Shown here: in pieces, positions 17,172 through 20,871 of the stretch
Layout: every line of letters starts with the position of its first letter
Numbering within the stretch: position 1 is the stretch's first letter
Virus record (IMG/VR): IMGVR_UViG_3300011114_000875
Coordinates: 1 to 20,871 of that record
Length of the DNA: 20,871 nt
Strand: one strand, 5' to 3'
Source: a virus
Translations under genes and position numbers: made by a program
The notes under the pieces: model-generated
What the model was told of the DNA's origin: nothing
Databases searched by the model: none
What the model saw: the letters and a program-made list of their open reading frames with translations, nothing else

Positions 17172-17429
17172 CTAGTAATCTTCGCGTGCGAACTCTCGCC
17201 GCTCGTCTTCGTCTTCGCGTTCGTACTCTGGCCCCTCCGCCCGTTCACGTTGGCGCTCGCACCACGCTTCGTACTCTTGGTCAGCGTTCAAACCGTTTTC
17301 CGAAAGGCCGTTTTCGTCGTACTCGTTTTCATCTTCGTACCCATCGTCGCCGAATGCGGCGTCAATGTCTTTGTCGGTACAACCATCGGGCAGATTCCCC
17401 GACGTACCGAAATGCCCGAACGAGTTCAA
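17172..17429 (-). CDS. Very acidic small protein, probable TTG start
   Basis: The product (85 residues) is dominated by Asp and Glu, with DDGYEDENEYDE and EREDEDERRE runs, and resembles other small acidic phage proteins or DNA mimics only in charge. The frame has no internal ATG in a sensible place; the ATG at 17492 would overlap the upstream gene by 67 bases. A TTG at 17429 overlaps the upstream TGA stop as TTGA, a typical translational-coupling arrangement, so I choose it. No function is claimed. Confidence 0.55.
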   Translation of the reverse strand: MNSFGHFGTSGNLPDGCTDKDIDAAFGDDGYEDENEYDENGLSENGLNADQEYEAWCERQRERAEGPEYEREDEDERREFAREDY

Positions 17430-17662
17430 GCGACACCGCCCTTCGCAAGAAACGCTTTGCCGACTGCTTCCGCGAGCGTCGCGCATTGCCAAGACTTCAC
17501 GCGGTCAACGCTCGTACCGTCGTAAACGAGCGAGACGCGAAACGTAGTCGTCAGTGTGTGTTCGCCGTGGGGCGCATGGTGCCAAGTTTGCTCCTCGACG
17601 CTAACAGATGCGAGAGGGAACGCCGACGCCAACACCGAAACCGCATTTTCAATAGTTGTCAT
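17426..17662 (-). CDS. Small unknown protein of mobile-element type
   Basis: I choose the ATG at 17662 (78 residues, MTTIENAVSVLASAF), not the one at 17716, which lies in a structured leader. The middle TFRVSLVYDGTSVDRVKSW and the C-terminal ATLAEAVGKAFLA look like a small alpha/beta fold with a final helix. No family is recognised. A promoter with a TAATCT -10 box lies upstream at 17717-17744, giving a leader of about 48 bases. The acidic protein gene follows with a 4-base overlap. Confidence 0.6.
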   Translation of the reverse strand: MTTIENAVSVLASAFPLASVSVEEQTWHHAPHGEHTLTTTFRVSLVYDGTSVDRVKSWQCATLAEAVGKAFLAKGGVA

Positions 17663-17673
17663 AATCTTTTCTT

Positions 17674-17710
17674 GTCGGTGGGGAGGGCTTCCGGCCTTCC
17701 CGCTCTCGAC
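17674..17710 (-). promoter_or_regulatory. Possible hairpin leader of the 17662 gene
   Basis: On the minus strand, GTCG (17710-17707) can pair with CGAC (17677-17674), enclosing GGG/CCC and GGC/GCC stems around a CGGAA loop. The GTCGAGAGCG block that starts it is also found just downstream of the promoter of the 19381 gene. This suggests a shared leader sequence. Confidence 0.35.
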
Positions 17711-17716
17711 AACCAA

Positions 17717-17744
17717 AGATTAGCAGAACCGACGTACGACACAA
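17717..17744 (-). promoter_or_regulatory. Promoter, TTGTGT-N16-TAATCT
   Basis: The -35 TTGTGT (17744-17739) and -10 TAATCT (17722-17717) are 16 bases apart, with transcription expected near 17710 toward the 17662 gene. The same TAATCT hexamer and spacing recur upstream of the 19381 gene, and TAATCT recurs twice more on the plus strand. Confidence 0.6.
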
Positions 17745-17870
17745 GGGAAATCGAAAAACAATTCACCATCAAAAACACTTTTCCTCTTGACTCAACACGT
17801 TTTTTCCTATAGTATCCCCGCCGTTTCCCTAGCTCAAAAGAAAATGCTTGACAAGTAAAAACATTTGTGA

Positions 17871-17909
17871 GTGGCACGTATCATGCTGTTGTAGCACCTA
17901 CCATGCCAA
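17871..17909. repeat. Inverted-repeat element copy 1 (16-7-16)
   Basis: The left arm is GTGGCACG-TATC-ATGC, the loop TGTTGTA, and the right arm GCACCTACC-ATGCCAA. It lies in the 660-base spacer between divergent small genes. A TGACAAGT at 17849 precedes it, as a fuller TGTCAAGTGC block precedes copies 3 and 5. Confidence 0.65.
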
Positions 17910-17930
17910 CCGAGGCACTGTACACGCGAT

Positions 17931-18014
17931 AGTCATAAACCCCTCTGTACCAAGTACTTACGAAAACGCGCTGCGGCAAGTCATAAGTACTTGATAATCA
18001 ACACCTTATGACTT
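17931..18014. repeat. AGTCATAA/AAGTACTT module, copy A
   Basis: AGTCATAA at 17931, the palindrome AAGTACTT at 17952 and again at 17985 (33 bases apart) form the core. The hairpin arms AAGTCATAAG (17978-17987) and CTTATGACTT (18005-18014) are perfectly complementary around a 17-base loop with CTTGATAATCA. The same layout recurs in modules B, C and D. Confidence 0.75.
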
Positions 18015-18029
18015 TTGCCCTACGCGCTA

Positions 18030-18070
18030 GCACGTTCCATGCCAACCTCGCCTAGCAATCATCATGCCAA
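18030..18070 (-). repeat. Two unpaired right arms of the inverted-repeat family
   Basis: The arms at 18030-18045 and 18055-18070 read on the minus strand as TTGGCATG-GAAC-GTGC and TTGGCATG-ATGA-TTGC. No matching left arm is present. Read leftward they fit sigma-54 type promoters pointing to the minus-strand genes at 17662. Confidence 0.5.
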
Positions 18071-18084
18071 CCTAATAAAAATCT

Positions 18085-18119
18085 TTGGCACGCTTCTTGC
18101 CTAGCATACCCCATGCCAA
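18085..18119. repeat. Inverted-repeat element copy 2 (16-3-16), sigma-54-like left arm
   Basis: The left arm TTGGCACG-CTTC-TTGC matches the sigma-54 consensus exactly, with GG and GC 12 bases apart. The loop is CTA and the right arm GCATACCCC-ATGCCAA. Read rightward, a start near 18112 would transcribe the structured leader and the genes at 18323 and 18574. Confidence 0.65.
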
Positions 18120-18234
18120 TCTCAAAAGAATCTTCGCGCACGAGAAAATCGGGGGATGCTACTAGAAAATTCGCATTGCGTCAAGGAATACTTTCAAATC
18201 ATGCAAAATAATTCTCAAAGATTCCTTGTGTTCG

Positions 18235-18302
18235 CCTGCCCGCCTGCTAAAGTTTGGGCAGGTAAGAACGGGACGGCGCGAAGGAAGCGCCCCCGGCTTA
18301 CC
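18235..18302 (+). promoter_or_regulatory. Structured 5' leader (two adjoining hairpins)
   Basis: Hairpin 1 pairs CCTGCCC (18235-18241) with GGGCAGG (18256-18262), 7 of 7 bases. Hairpin 2 pairs GGTAAG with CTTACC, CGGG with CCCG and GGCGC with GCGCC (18261-18302) around a GAAGGAA loop. The two share GG at 18261-18262, so their bases compete. An A-rich tract then leads to the ATG at 18323. There is no U-run, so it is not an intrinsic terminator in this direction. It may be a cis-acting RNA; I recognise no known riboswitch. Confidence 0.5.
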
Positions 18303-18322
18303 CCAAAAAAAATAATAAAATT

Positions 18323-18544
18323 ATGTACCCTCTTACTCCTGAAGAAACGGTCGCCCTATATGTCGCAGTTTTAAGCCACGAAACCAAGTGCCGATTTGCC
18401 CTTGAGGATGTCGAAAAAGAGCTTGCAAAACGCCCCGACAGCGCGTACCTTCAAGCAGGTCTGAACATCTGCAAATCCGAATACGAAAAAGCAAAAGATG
18501 CCCTTGCAATTGCGTACCGTATCCTGCACACTTCGCCTAAGTAA
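18323..18544 (+). CDS. Small helical unknown protein
   Basis: The 73-residue product is almost wholly helical. MYPLTPEETVALYVAVLSHE is followed by a long charged helix pair (CRFALEDVEKELAKRP, YEKAKDALAIAYRIL), suggesting a two- or three-helix bundle. No family is recognised. It has an A-rich leader (AAAAAAAATAATAAAA) instead of a Shine-Dalgarno, preceded by a strongly structured segment. Its stop is followed directly by a dinucleotide repeat and then the next gene, so the two are probably co-transcribed. Confidence 0.65.
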   Translation: MYPLTPEETVALYVAVLSHETKCRFALEDVEKELAKRPDSAYLQAGLNICKSEYEKAKDALAIAYRILHTSPK

Positions 18545-18566
18545 CACACACACACACACACACACA
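18544..18566 (+). repeat. (AC)11 microsatellite between two genes
   Basis: Eleven AC units plus a final A fill most of the 29-base gap between the 18323 and 18574 genes, and the last A of the stop codon is its first base. Slippage would change only the spacing between the genes. In RNA it is an unstructured leader for the second gene. Confidence 0.9.
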
Positions 18567-18573
18567 AAAAACT

Positions 18574-18780
18574 ATGAATGCAACACCCATGTACGACGCA
18601 ATCGAACGCGGAGAAGAAATTAACCTTGACAATCTGCCCGAAGTCAAGTACGAAAAACCCTCGCGACGTTGGCAACGCAAACACAATTTCGCGCACAAAC
18701 TCCTTGACGATGCGCGGAGAATTTCGGCGTGTGTCGAAACGTGCTACTTTTCGCACCGGAAAACGCCGATTGAAGCGTGA
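18574..18780 (+). CDS. Small basic unknown protein
   Basis: The 68-residue product begins MNATPMYDAIERGEEINLDNLPEVKYEKPSRR in an extended acidic-to-basic region, then has a basic helical half with KHNFAHKLLDDARRISAC. A second in-frame ATG at 18589 gives a shorter form. It follows the (AC)n tract and an AAAAAACT leader with no Shine-Dalgarno. It ends exactly where composite repeat B begins. The function is unknown. Confidence 0.6.
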   Translation: MNATPMYDAIERGEEINLDNLPEVKYEKPSRRWQRKHNFAHKLLDDARRISACVETCYFSHRKTPIEA

Positions 18781-18815
18781 TTGTCAAGTGCTAATTCTCA
18801 CCATTTTTCTGGTGG

Positions 18816-18851
18816 TTGGCACGCTACTTGCGAAAGCATCTAGTGTGCCAA
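18816..18851. repeat. Inverted-repeat element copy 3 (16-4-16, GAAA loop)
   Basis: The left arm TTGGCACG-CTAC-TTGC is a full sigma-54-like -24/-12 match. The TGC-GAAA-GCA core has a GNRA tetraloop if transcribed. The right arm is GCATCTAG-TGTGCCAA. Read rightward it points into the 3' end of the convergent 19169 gene. Confidence 0.7.
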
Positions 18852-18868
18852 GTCAGAAATAAAACCAA

Positions 18869-18907
18869 TTGGCACGGTACCTGCTAGATAAGCAAGGGCC
18901 GTGCCAA
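18869..18907. repeat. Inverted-repeat element copy 4 (16-7-16)
   Basis: The left arm is TTGGCACG-GTAC-CTGC, the loop TAGATAA, and the right arm GCAAGGGC-CGTGCCAA, which reads on the minus strand as TTGGCACG-GCCC-TTGC. It carries sigma-54-like half-sites facing each other on both strands. Confidence 0.7.
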
Positions 18908-18928
18908 ACGCCTTGCTCAAAACGCAAT

Positions 18929-19012
18929 AGTCACAAGTGCCTCTGTACCAAGTACTTACAGAAACGCCCTCCCGCAAGTCACAAGTACTTGATGTTGAGC
19001 ACCTTATGACTT
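18929..19012. repeat. AGTCATAA/AAGTACTT module, copy B
   Basis: AGTCACAA at 18929 and AAGTACTT at 18950 and 18983 keep the 21- and 33-base spacings of copy A. The arms AAGTCACAAG (18976-18985) and CTTATGACTT (19003-19012) pair with one mismatch around a 17-base loop. Confidence 0.7.
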
Positions 19013-19027
19013 TTGCCCTACACGCTA

Positions 19028-19043
19028 GCAACCTCCATGCCAA
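19028..19043 (-). repeat. Single right arm of the inverted-repeat family
   Basis: The minus strand reads TTGGCATG-GAGG-TTGC, a good -24/-12 type sequence with no partner arm. It lies 15 bases after module B, the same place as the arm at 18030 after module A. Confidence 0.5.
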
Positions 19044-19121
19044 ACGCAAAACAATTTTAACACGGGAAAGCCGGGGATTCTATCAAAATTCTCCGAAAGA
19101 GTCAAATAAAATCTTCAAAAT

Positions 19122-19162
19122 AAAAAAAGAAAAAGCGCGAATTCCCTTGCGAGAACCCGCGC
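19122..19162 (-). terminator. Intrinsic terminator of the 19381 gene
   Basis: On the minus strand GCGCGGGTTC pairs with GAATTCGCGC (10 pairs, two G-U) around an 8-base loop. It is followed by TTTTTCTTTTTTT. It begins 7 bases after the stop codon at 19169. Confidence 0.8.
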
Positions 19163-19168
19163 CGCGTG

Positions 19169-19381
19169 TTAAACCGAATCGTTCGCGCCGCCCGCTGTTT
19201 CGGGGTCGTCAACATCGTCAAGCCAATCGTCGCCATCGTCGCGAATTTCGCGGTCGTCTTCCTCGTACTCCGCGTCAATGCGCGGGTCGGGGCGCTCGTA
19301 CACTTCTTCGCCCTCGACATCGTCGGACGTTACGCCGTGCGGAAGGTCGGGATTCGCGGTCGGAATTGCCATCGGGTGCAT
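19169..19381 (-). CDS. Small acidic protein
   Basis: I choose the ATG at 19381 (70 residues); the next ATG at 19372 would give 67. The longer frame from 19516 crosses the promoter and is rejected. The protein starts with a Pro-rich segment (MAIPTANPDLPHG) and continues as a highly acidic tail (DDVEGEEVYERPDPRID, EEDDREIRDDGDDW). It resembles the acidic protein at 17172 in composition and orientation, and the two upstream regions share promoter and leader blocks, so they may be distant paralogues. It has its own promoter and terminator, making it a single-gene unit. Confidence 0.6.
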   Translation of the reverse strand: MHPMAIPTANPDLPHGVTSDDVEGEEVYERPDPRIDAEYEEDDREIRDDGDDWLDDVDDPETAGGANDSV

Positions 19382-19428
19382 AAGTTTTTTTTGTTTCGGC
19401 GAGGCGGGTTTCGCTCTCGACTGATAAG

Positions 19429-19456
19429 AGATTAACAAATCACGCGCCGATTGCAA
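19429..19456 (-). promoter_or_regulatory. Promoter, TTGCAA-N16-TAATCT
   Basis: The -35 TTGCAA (19456-19451) and -10 TAATCT (19434-19429) have the same 16-base spacing as the promoter at 17717. The GTCGAGAGCG block follows in both leaders. Transcription is expected near 19422 toward the 19381 gene. Confidence 0.62.
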
Positions 19457-19499
19457 GGAAATTCTCAAAAATAAATCGCATAAAAACTCAAAATAAATC

Positions 19500-19527
19500 T
19501 TGCACTTTCCTGCCAATGCTTTACACT
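19500..19527 (+). promoter_or_regulatory. Promoter, TTGCAC-N16-TACACT
   Basis: The -10 TACACT ends 7 bases before the ATG at 19535, so the transcript would be leaderless or nearly so. It is divergent from the promoter at 19429-19456. Confidence 0.5.
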
Positions 19528-19534
19528 TTGGGCA

Positions 19535-19708
19535 ATGAAATACGAAATGCTAATCGACGGCGACAGGACAGCAAAAACCACAACGCCAATCTTCACCCTG
19601 ACCTTGACGGCGGAGGGTCTGGTGAAATGGGGCATTCGTGGCTTGTGGTTTCTCGCTGGTGGCATCGTTTTCGGAATACTGAACGCGATTCTTTCAGCGA
19701 AATTCTAA
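19535..19708 (+). CDS. Small single-pass membrane protein
   Basis: The 57-residue product, translated by hand, begins MKYEMLIDGDRTAKTTTP and ends in a hydrophobic helix, GLWFLAGGIVFGILNAIL (36-53), then SAKF. One membrane pass with a polar N-terminal half is likely; topology is not clear. It is the best frame here. The overlapping frame from 19516 is polar, low-complexity and has no upstream signal. The promoter at 19500-19527 places the mRNA start at or near its ATG. Small membrane proteins of this kind in phages include holin-like and exclusion proteins, but nothing specific supports either. Confidence 0.55.
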   Translation: MKYEMLIDGDRTAKTTTPIFTLTLTAEGLVKWGIRGLWFLAGGIVFGILNAILSAKF

Positions 19709-19755
19709 ACCTCAAAACTCCTGTCAAGTGCTAATTCTCACAATCGCCGCACTGG

Positions 19756-19791
19756 TTGGCACGCTTTTTGCGAAAGCAACTGTCATGCCAA
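19756..19791. repeat. Inverted-repeat element copy 5 (16-4-16, GAAA loop)
   Basis: The left arm is TTGGCACG-CTTT-TTGC, the loop GAAA and the right arm GCAACTGTC-ATGCCAA. The left arm fits the sigma-54 consensus with GG and GC 12 bases apart. It is the counterpart of copy 3. Confidence 0.7.
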
Positions 19792-19806
19792 GCGCCAAAT
19801 AAAATA

Positions 19807-19841
19807 ACGGCACGGGACTTGCTAGGCAGGTTCCGTGCCAA
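19807..19841. repeat. Inverted-repeat element copy 6 (16-3-16)
   Basis: GGCACGGGACTTGC (19809-19822) and GCAGGTTCCGTGCC (19826-19839) pair over all 14 positions with two G-U pairs, around a TAG loop. Copy 0 is nearly the same sequence in the opposite orientation. Confidence 0.75.
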
Positions 19842-19861
19842 ACTTTTGTCAAAAATGCAAT

Positions 19862-19945
19862 AGTCATAAACCCCTCATTATCAAGTACTTGCAAAAACGC
19901 CCAGCCAAAAGTCATAAGTCCTTGATAGTCAACGAGTTGTGACTT
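19862..19945. repeat. AGTCATAA/AAGTACTT module, copy C
   Basis: AGTCATAA at 19862, AAGTACTT at 19883 and a degenerate AAGTCCTT at 19916 keep the 21- and 33-base spacings. The arms AAGTCATAAG (19909-19918) and GTTGTGACTT (19936-19945) pair except for the innermost pair, with one G-U, around a 17-base loop. Confidence 0.68.
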
Positions 19946-20116
19946 TTTCGCGCCCCACGAGTCGTAACCCGTTGCGCCGCAGGTACTTACGCCCAGTAGC
20001 CCATTTTCGCGCCTTTGTCAAGGATTATTTAGACTATTTAAGTATTTCTGGGTATTTGGGCAAAATTTGTTTACTTTGTATTTGACTATTTGGGAGAAAC
20101 CGGGCAAGCTTAGGTA

Positions 20117-20335
20117 ATGAAAATTATTTCCCCAAGATGGGCGAAGGAAATGGAAGAGAAGCTCGACAACGGCCAACCCATCGACGTGACGACGGCATTT
20201 AGCAAAGCCGTTGCTTGGCTTGTCTTGCGCCTTGTGAATCTCGATAGACCGTTCAAGATACACAATCTCGGCGGCGGTGTCAAGCGAATTACTACCGACA
20301 CCGACATCTGCCCGTGCTGCAAAAAGAAATTGTGA
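20117..20335 (+). CDS. Small protein with C-terminal cysteine motif
   Basis: The 72-residue product has a helical, charged N-terminal half (SPRWAKEMEEKLDNG) and a hydrophobic helix (FSKAVAWLVLRLVNL). It then has a strand pair near HNLGGGVKRI and a CPCCKKKL tail that could bind metal together with few other ligands. No family is recognised. The start is the first ATG after the T-rich spacer, and a TTGACT at 20082 is a possible but incomplete -35. It ends 6 bases before the promoter of the next gene. Confidence 0.6.
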   Translation: MKIISPRWAKEMEEKLDNGQPIDVTTAFSKAVAWLVLRLVNLDRPFKIHNLGGGVKRITTDTDICPCCKKKL

Positions 20336-20341
20336 TTTTAA

Positions 20342-20370
20342 TTGACGCCCCGCATTTTCTCAAGTAATCT
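20342..20370 (+). promoter_or_regulatory. Promoter, TTGACG-N17-TAATCT
   Basis: This is the closest match to a standard sigma-70 promoter in the region, with optimal spacing. Transcription is expected near 20377, 16 bases before the ATG at 20393. The TAATCT -10 matches three other promoters here. Confidence 0.65.
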
Positions 20371-20392
20371 ATCACCAGTAAACAATAACACT

Positions 20393-20569
20393 ATGCCTAC
20401 CGCAAAAACATTCCAACTCGTCGCCGAAGTTATCGCAGCAATGCCCGACTTCTCCGCCTCTCTCCGCACCCAAAAGGCCAGTTGCGCGAATGCGTTCGCT
20501 GACCGTTTCACGAAAGAGAATCCGAGATTTAAGCGCGGCCTGTTCCTCAAGGCGTGCGGCGTGGAGTAA
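20393..20569 (+). CDS. Small phage/plasmid-type protein with NPRFxxxxFLxAC ending
   Basis: The 58-residue product starts MPTAKTFQLVAEVIA and ends FADRFTKENPRFKRGLFLKACGVE. The ending matches a very common type of small protein in phages and plasmids, in which two helices are followed by NPRFxRxxFLxACG. Its role is unknown. I reject the TTG start at 20342 because it coincides with the -35 box. The ATG at 20393 lies just downstream of the expected transcription start. Confidence 0.7.
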   Translation: MPTAKTFQLVAEVIAAMPDFSASLRTQKASCANAFADRFTKENPRFKRGLFLKACGVE

Positions 20570-20582
20570 CCCATTGAAAATC

Positions 20583-20645
20583 AAGCACTTAGGTAAGTGC
20601 CCTCCCGCAAGTTGTAACCCCTTGATAATCAGCGGCTTACAACAA
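20583..20645. repeat. AGTCATAA/AAGTACTT module, copy D (divergent)
   Basis: AAGCACTT at 20583 replaces the first palindrome and is followed by its mirror, giving GCACTTA-GG-TAAGTGC. The hairpin core GTTGTAA (20611-20617) pairs with TTACAAC (20637-20643). Two base pairs differ from copy A on both sides. The 33-base spacing and 17-base loop are kept. It starts 14 bases after the stop of the 20393 gene. Confidence 0.65.
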
Positions 20646-20669
20646 TCATCAAAAACAGTGCGAATTATC

Positions 20670-20698
20670 TTGTATCGCAGCCCGCGCCGCTGTAATCT
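20670..20698 (+). promoter_or_regulatory. Promoter, TTGTAT-N17-TAATCT
   Basis: The -10 TAATCT ends 6 bases before the ATG at 20705, so the mRNA would begin at the start codon. The hexamer matches the promoters at 17717, 19429 and 20365. Confidence 0.58.
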
Positions 20699-20704
20699 AG
20701 CCGC

Positions 20705-20871
20705 ATGTTGAAACTCTCTTATCTCCACGCGAACAAAGTCTTTATAGCAGTCCGCCCCCGCGATGAAAAAAAACTCATTTCGTTCTATGGCAAAGAGTAT
20801 GGGCGAGTGTACGCCACCGCGCCGGACGGTTACAAGCTGCGCGGCGTGCCGCTGTCTCGCCTGCCCGTAAT
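20705..20871 (+). CDS. Unknown small protein, C-terminus cut by window edge
   Basis: From the ATG the frame is open for 55 codons to the edge. It begins MLKLSYLHANKVFIAVRPRD and continues with KKLISFYGKEYGRVYATAPDGY. It looks like a small beta-rich fold. No family is recognised. The upstream promoter supports this start and a leaderless transcript. Confidence 0.6.
   Translation, partial: MLKLSYLHANKVFIAVRPRDEKKLISFYGKEYGRVYATAPDGYKLRGVPLSRLPV

Larger units (their letters stand above)
18782..19043. repeat. Composite intergenic repeat B
   Basis: From left to right it holds TGTCAAGTGCTAATTCTCAC (18782-18801), inverted-repeat copies 3 and 4, the AAGTACTT module and a single right arm. The first 230 bases share order and spacing with composite repeat C at 19722-19945. 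In both, the 20-base block lies 34 bases before the first hairpin. Both start within 15 bases of an upstream stop codon. Confidence 0.75.
19722..19945. repeat. Composite intergenic repeat C
   Basis: It holds TGTCAAGTGCTAATTCTCAC (19722-19741, identical to 18782-18801), inverted-repeat copies 5 and 6 and an AAGTACTT module, in the same order as repeat B. The single right arm that ends B is missing. The region that follows, 19946-20116, has T-rich short repeats of the type CTATTTGGG and no gene. Confidence 0.75.

Noticed and set aside
17186-17812. Long Arg-rich plus-strand frame of 208 codons
   Set aside because: It is the antisense shadow of the acidic protein gene and its neighbour, whose Asp/Glu codons read as Arg and Ser on the other strand.
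17659-17877. Minus-strand frame of 72 codons in the divergent spacer
   Set aside because: It covers the promoter and hairpin leader of the 17662 gene, and its product has no gene-like features.
18156-18374. Plus-strand frame of 72 codons
   Set aside because: It runs through the structured leader and into the 18323 gene in another frame. The first part aligns with the non-coding sequence at about 19060-19125.
19516-19734. Plus-strand frame of 72 codons
   Set aside because: The overlapping frame at 19535 has a membrane helix and a promoter at the right distance; this one is polar with no signals and runs into repeat C.
17126-19841. CRISPR array
   Set aside because: Repeats are irregularly spaced, vary in the middle and have no uniform spacers or cas genes.
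20342-20392. TTG start extending the 58-residue protein
   Set aside because: The TTG is the -35 box of a good promoter, so it would lie upstream of the transcript.
18782-20645. Integron attC sites
   Set aside because: The repeats follow genes and form hairpins, but the RYYYAAC and GTTRRRY boxes are absent and no integrase is seen.

Overview
The window reads as part of a large tailed double-stranded DNA phage (Caudoviricetes) or a prophage of that kind, next to a second region with different composition and signals. The phage call rests on a large terminase, a portal protein, a collagen-like fibre, long beta-rich structural proteins, a late-type sigma factor and a PhoH ATPase. No host can be named. 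Many starts have no strong Shine-Dalgarno sequence, and there are no rRNA, tRNA or CRISPR genes.

Region 1 (1-12424, all minus strand) is a late morphogenesis operon. In transcription order it holds a zinc-ribbon/AT-hook protein, a sigma factor with a cysteine insert, a candidate small-terminase-position protein, an ERCC4-fold nuclease with an N-terminal zinc finger, TerL, a collagen/carbohydrate-binding-like fibre protein, the portal, a small virion-like protein and a large structural protein that runs off the left edge. Gene junctions are tight, including 1-base and 11-base overlaps.

Region 2 (12439-15051, plus strand) is a divergent five-gene cluster built around a family 2 glycosyltransferase with a helical C-terminal half. 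Its four other products are unrecognised.

Region 3 (15023-16833, minus strand) meets region 2 tail to tail with a 29-base overlap. It encodes a small zinc protein, PhoH, a short two-helix protein that looks like the Acb2/Tad1 hairpin family (candidate anti-CBASS cyclic-nucleotide sponge), a cysteine-rich protein and an unknown.

Region 4 (about 16834-20871) follows a 290-base G/T-rich stretch. It consists of very small genes of mixed orientation separated by long, structured intergenic spacers. The spacers carry two dispersed repeat families. One is a 35-39 base inverted repeat with strict 16-loop-16 geometry (seven copies plus three single arms), whose arms look like sigma-54 -24/-12 promoters. 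The other is a module of about 85 bases with fixed internal spacings, an AAGTACTT palindrome and a hairpin with compensatory changes (four copies). Ordinary promoters with a shared TAATCT -10 box are also visible, some giving nearly leaderless mRNAs, plus one good intrinsic terminator. The change in composition and regulatory syntax suggests an early/accessory phage region, an integrated or host segment, or an assembly junction; the sequence alone does not decide.
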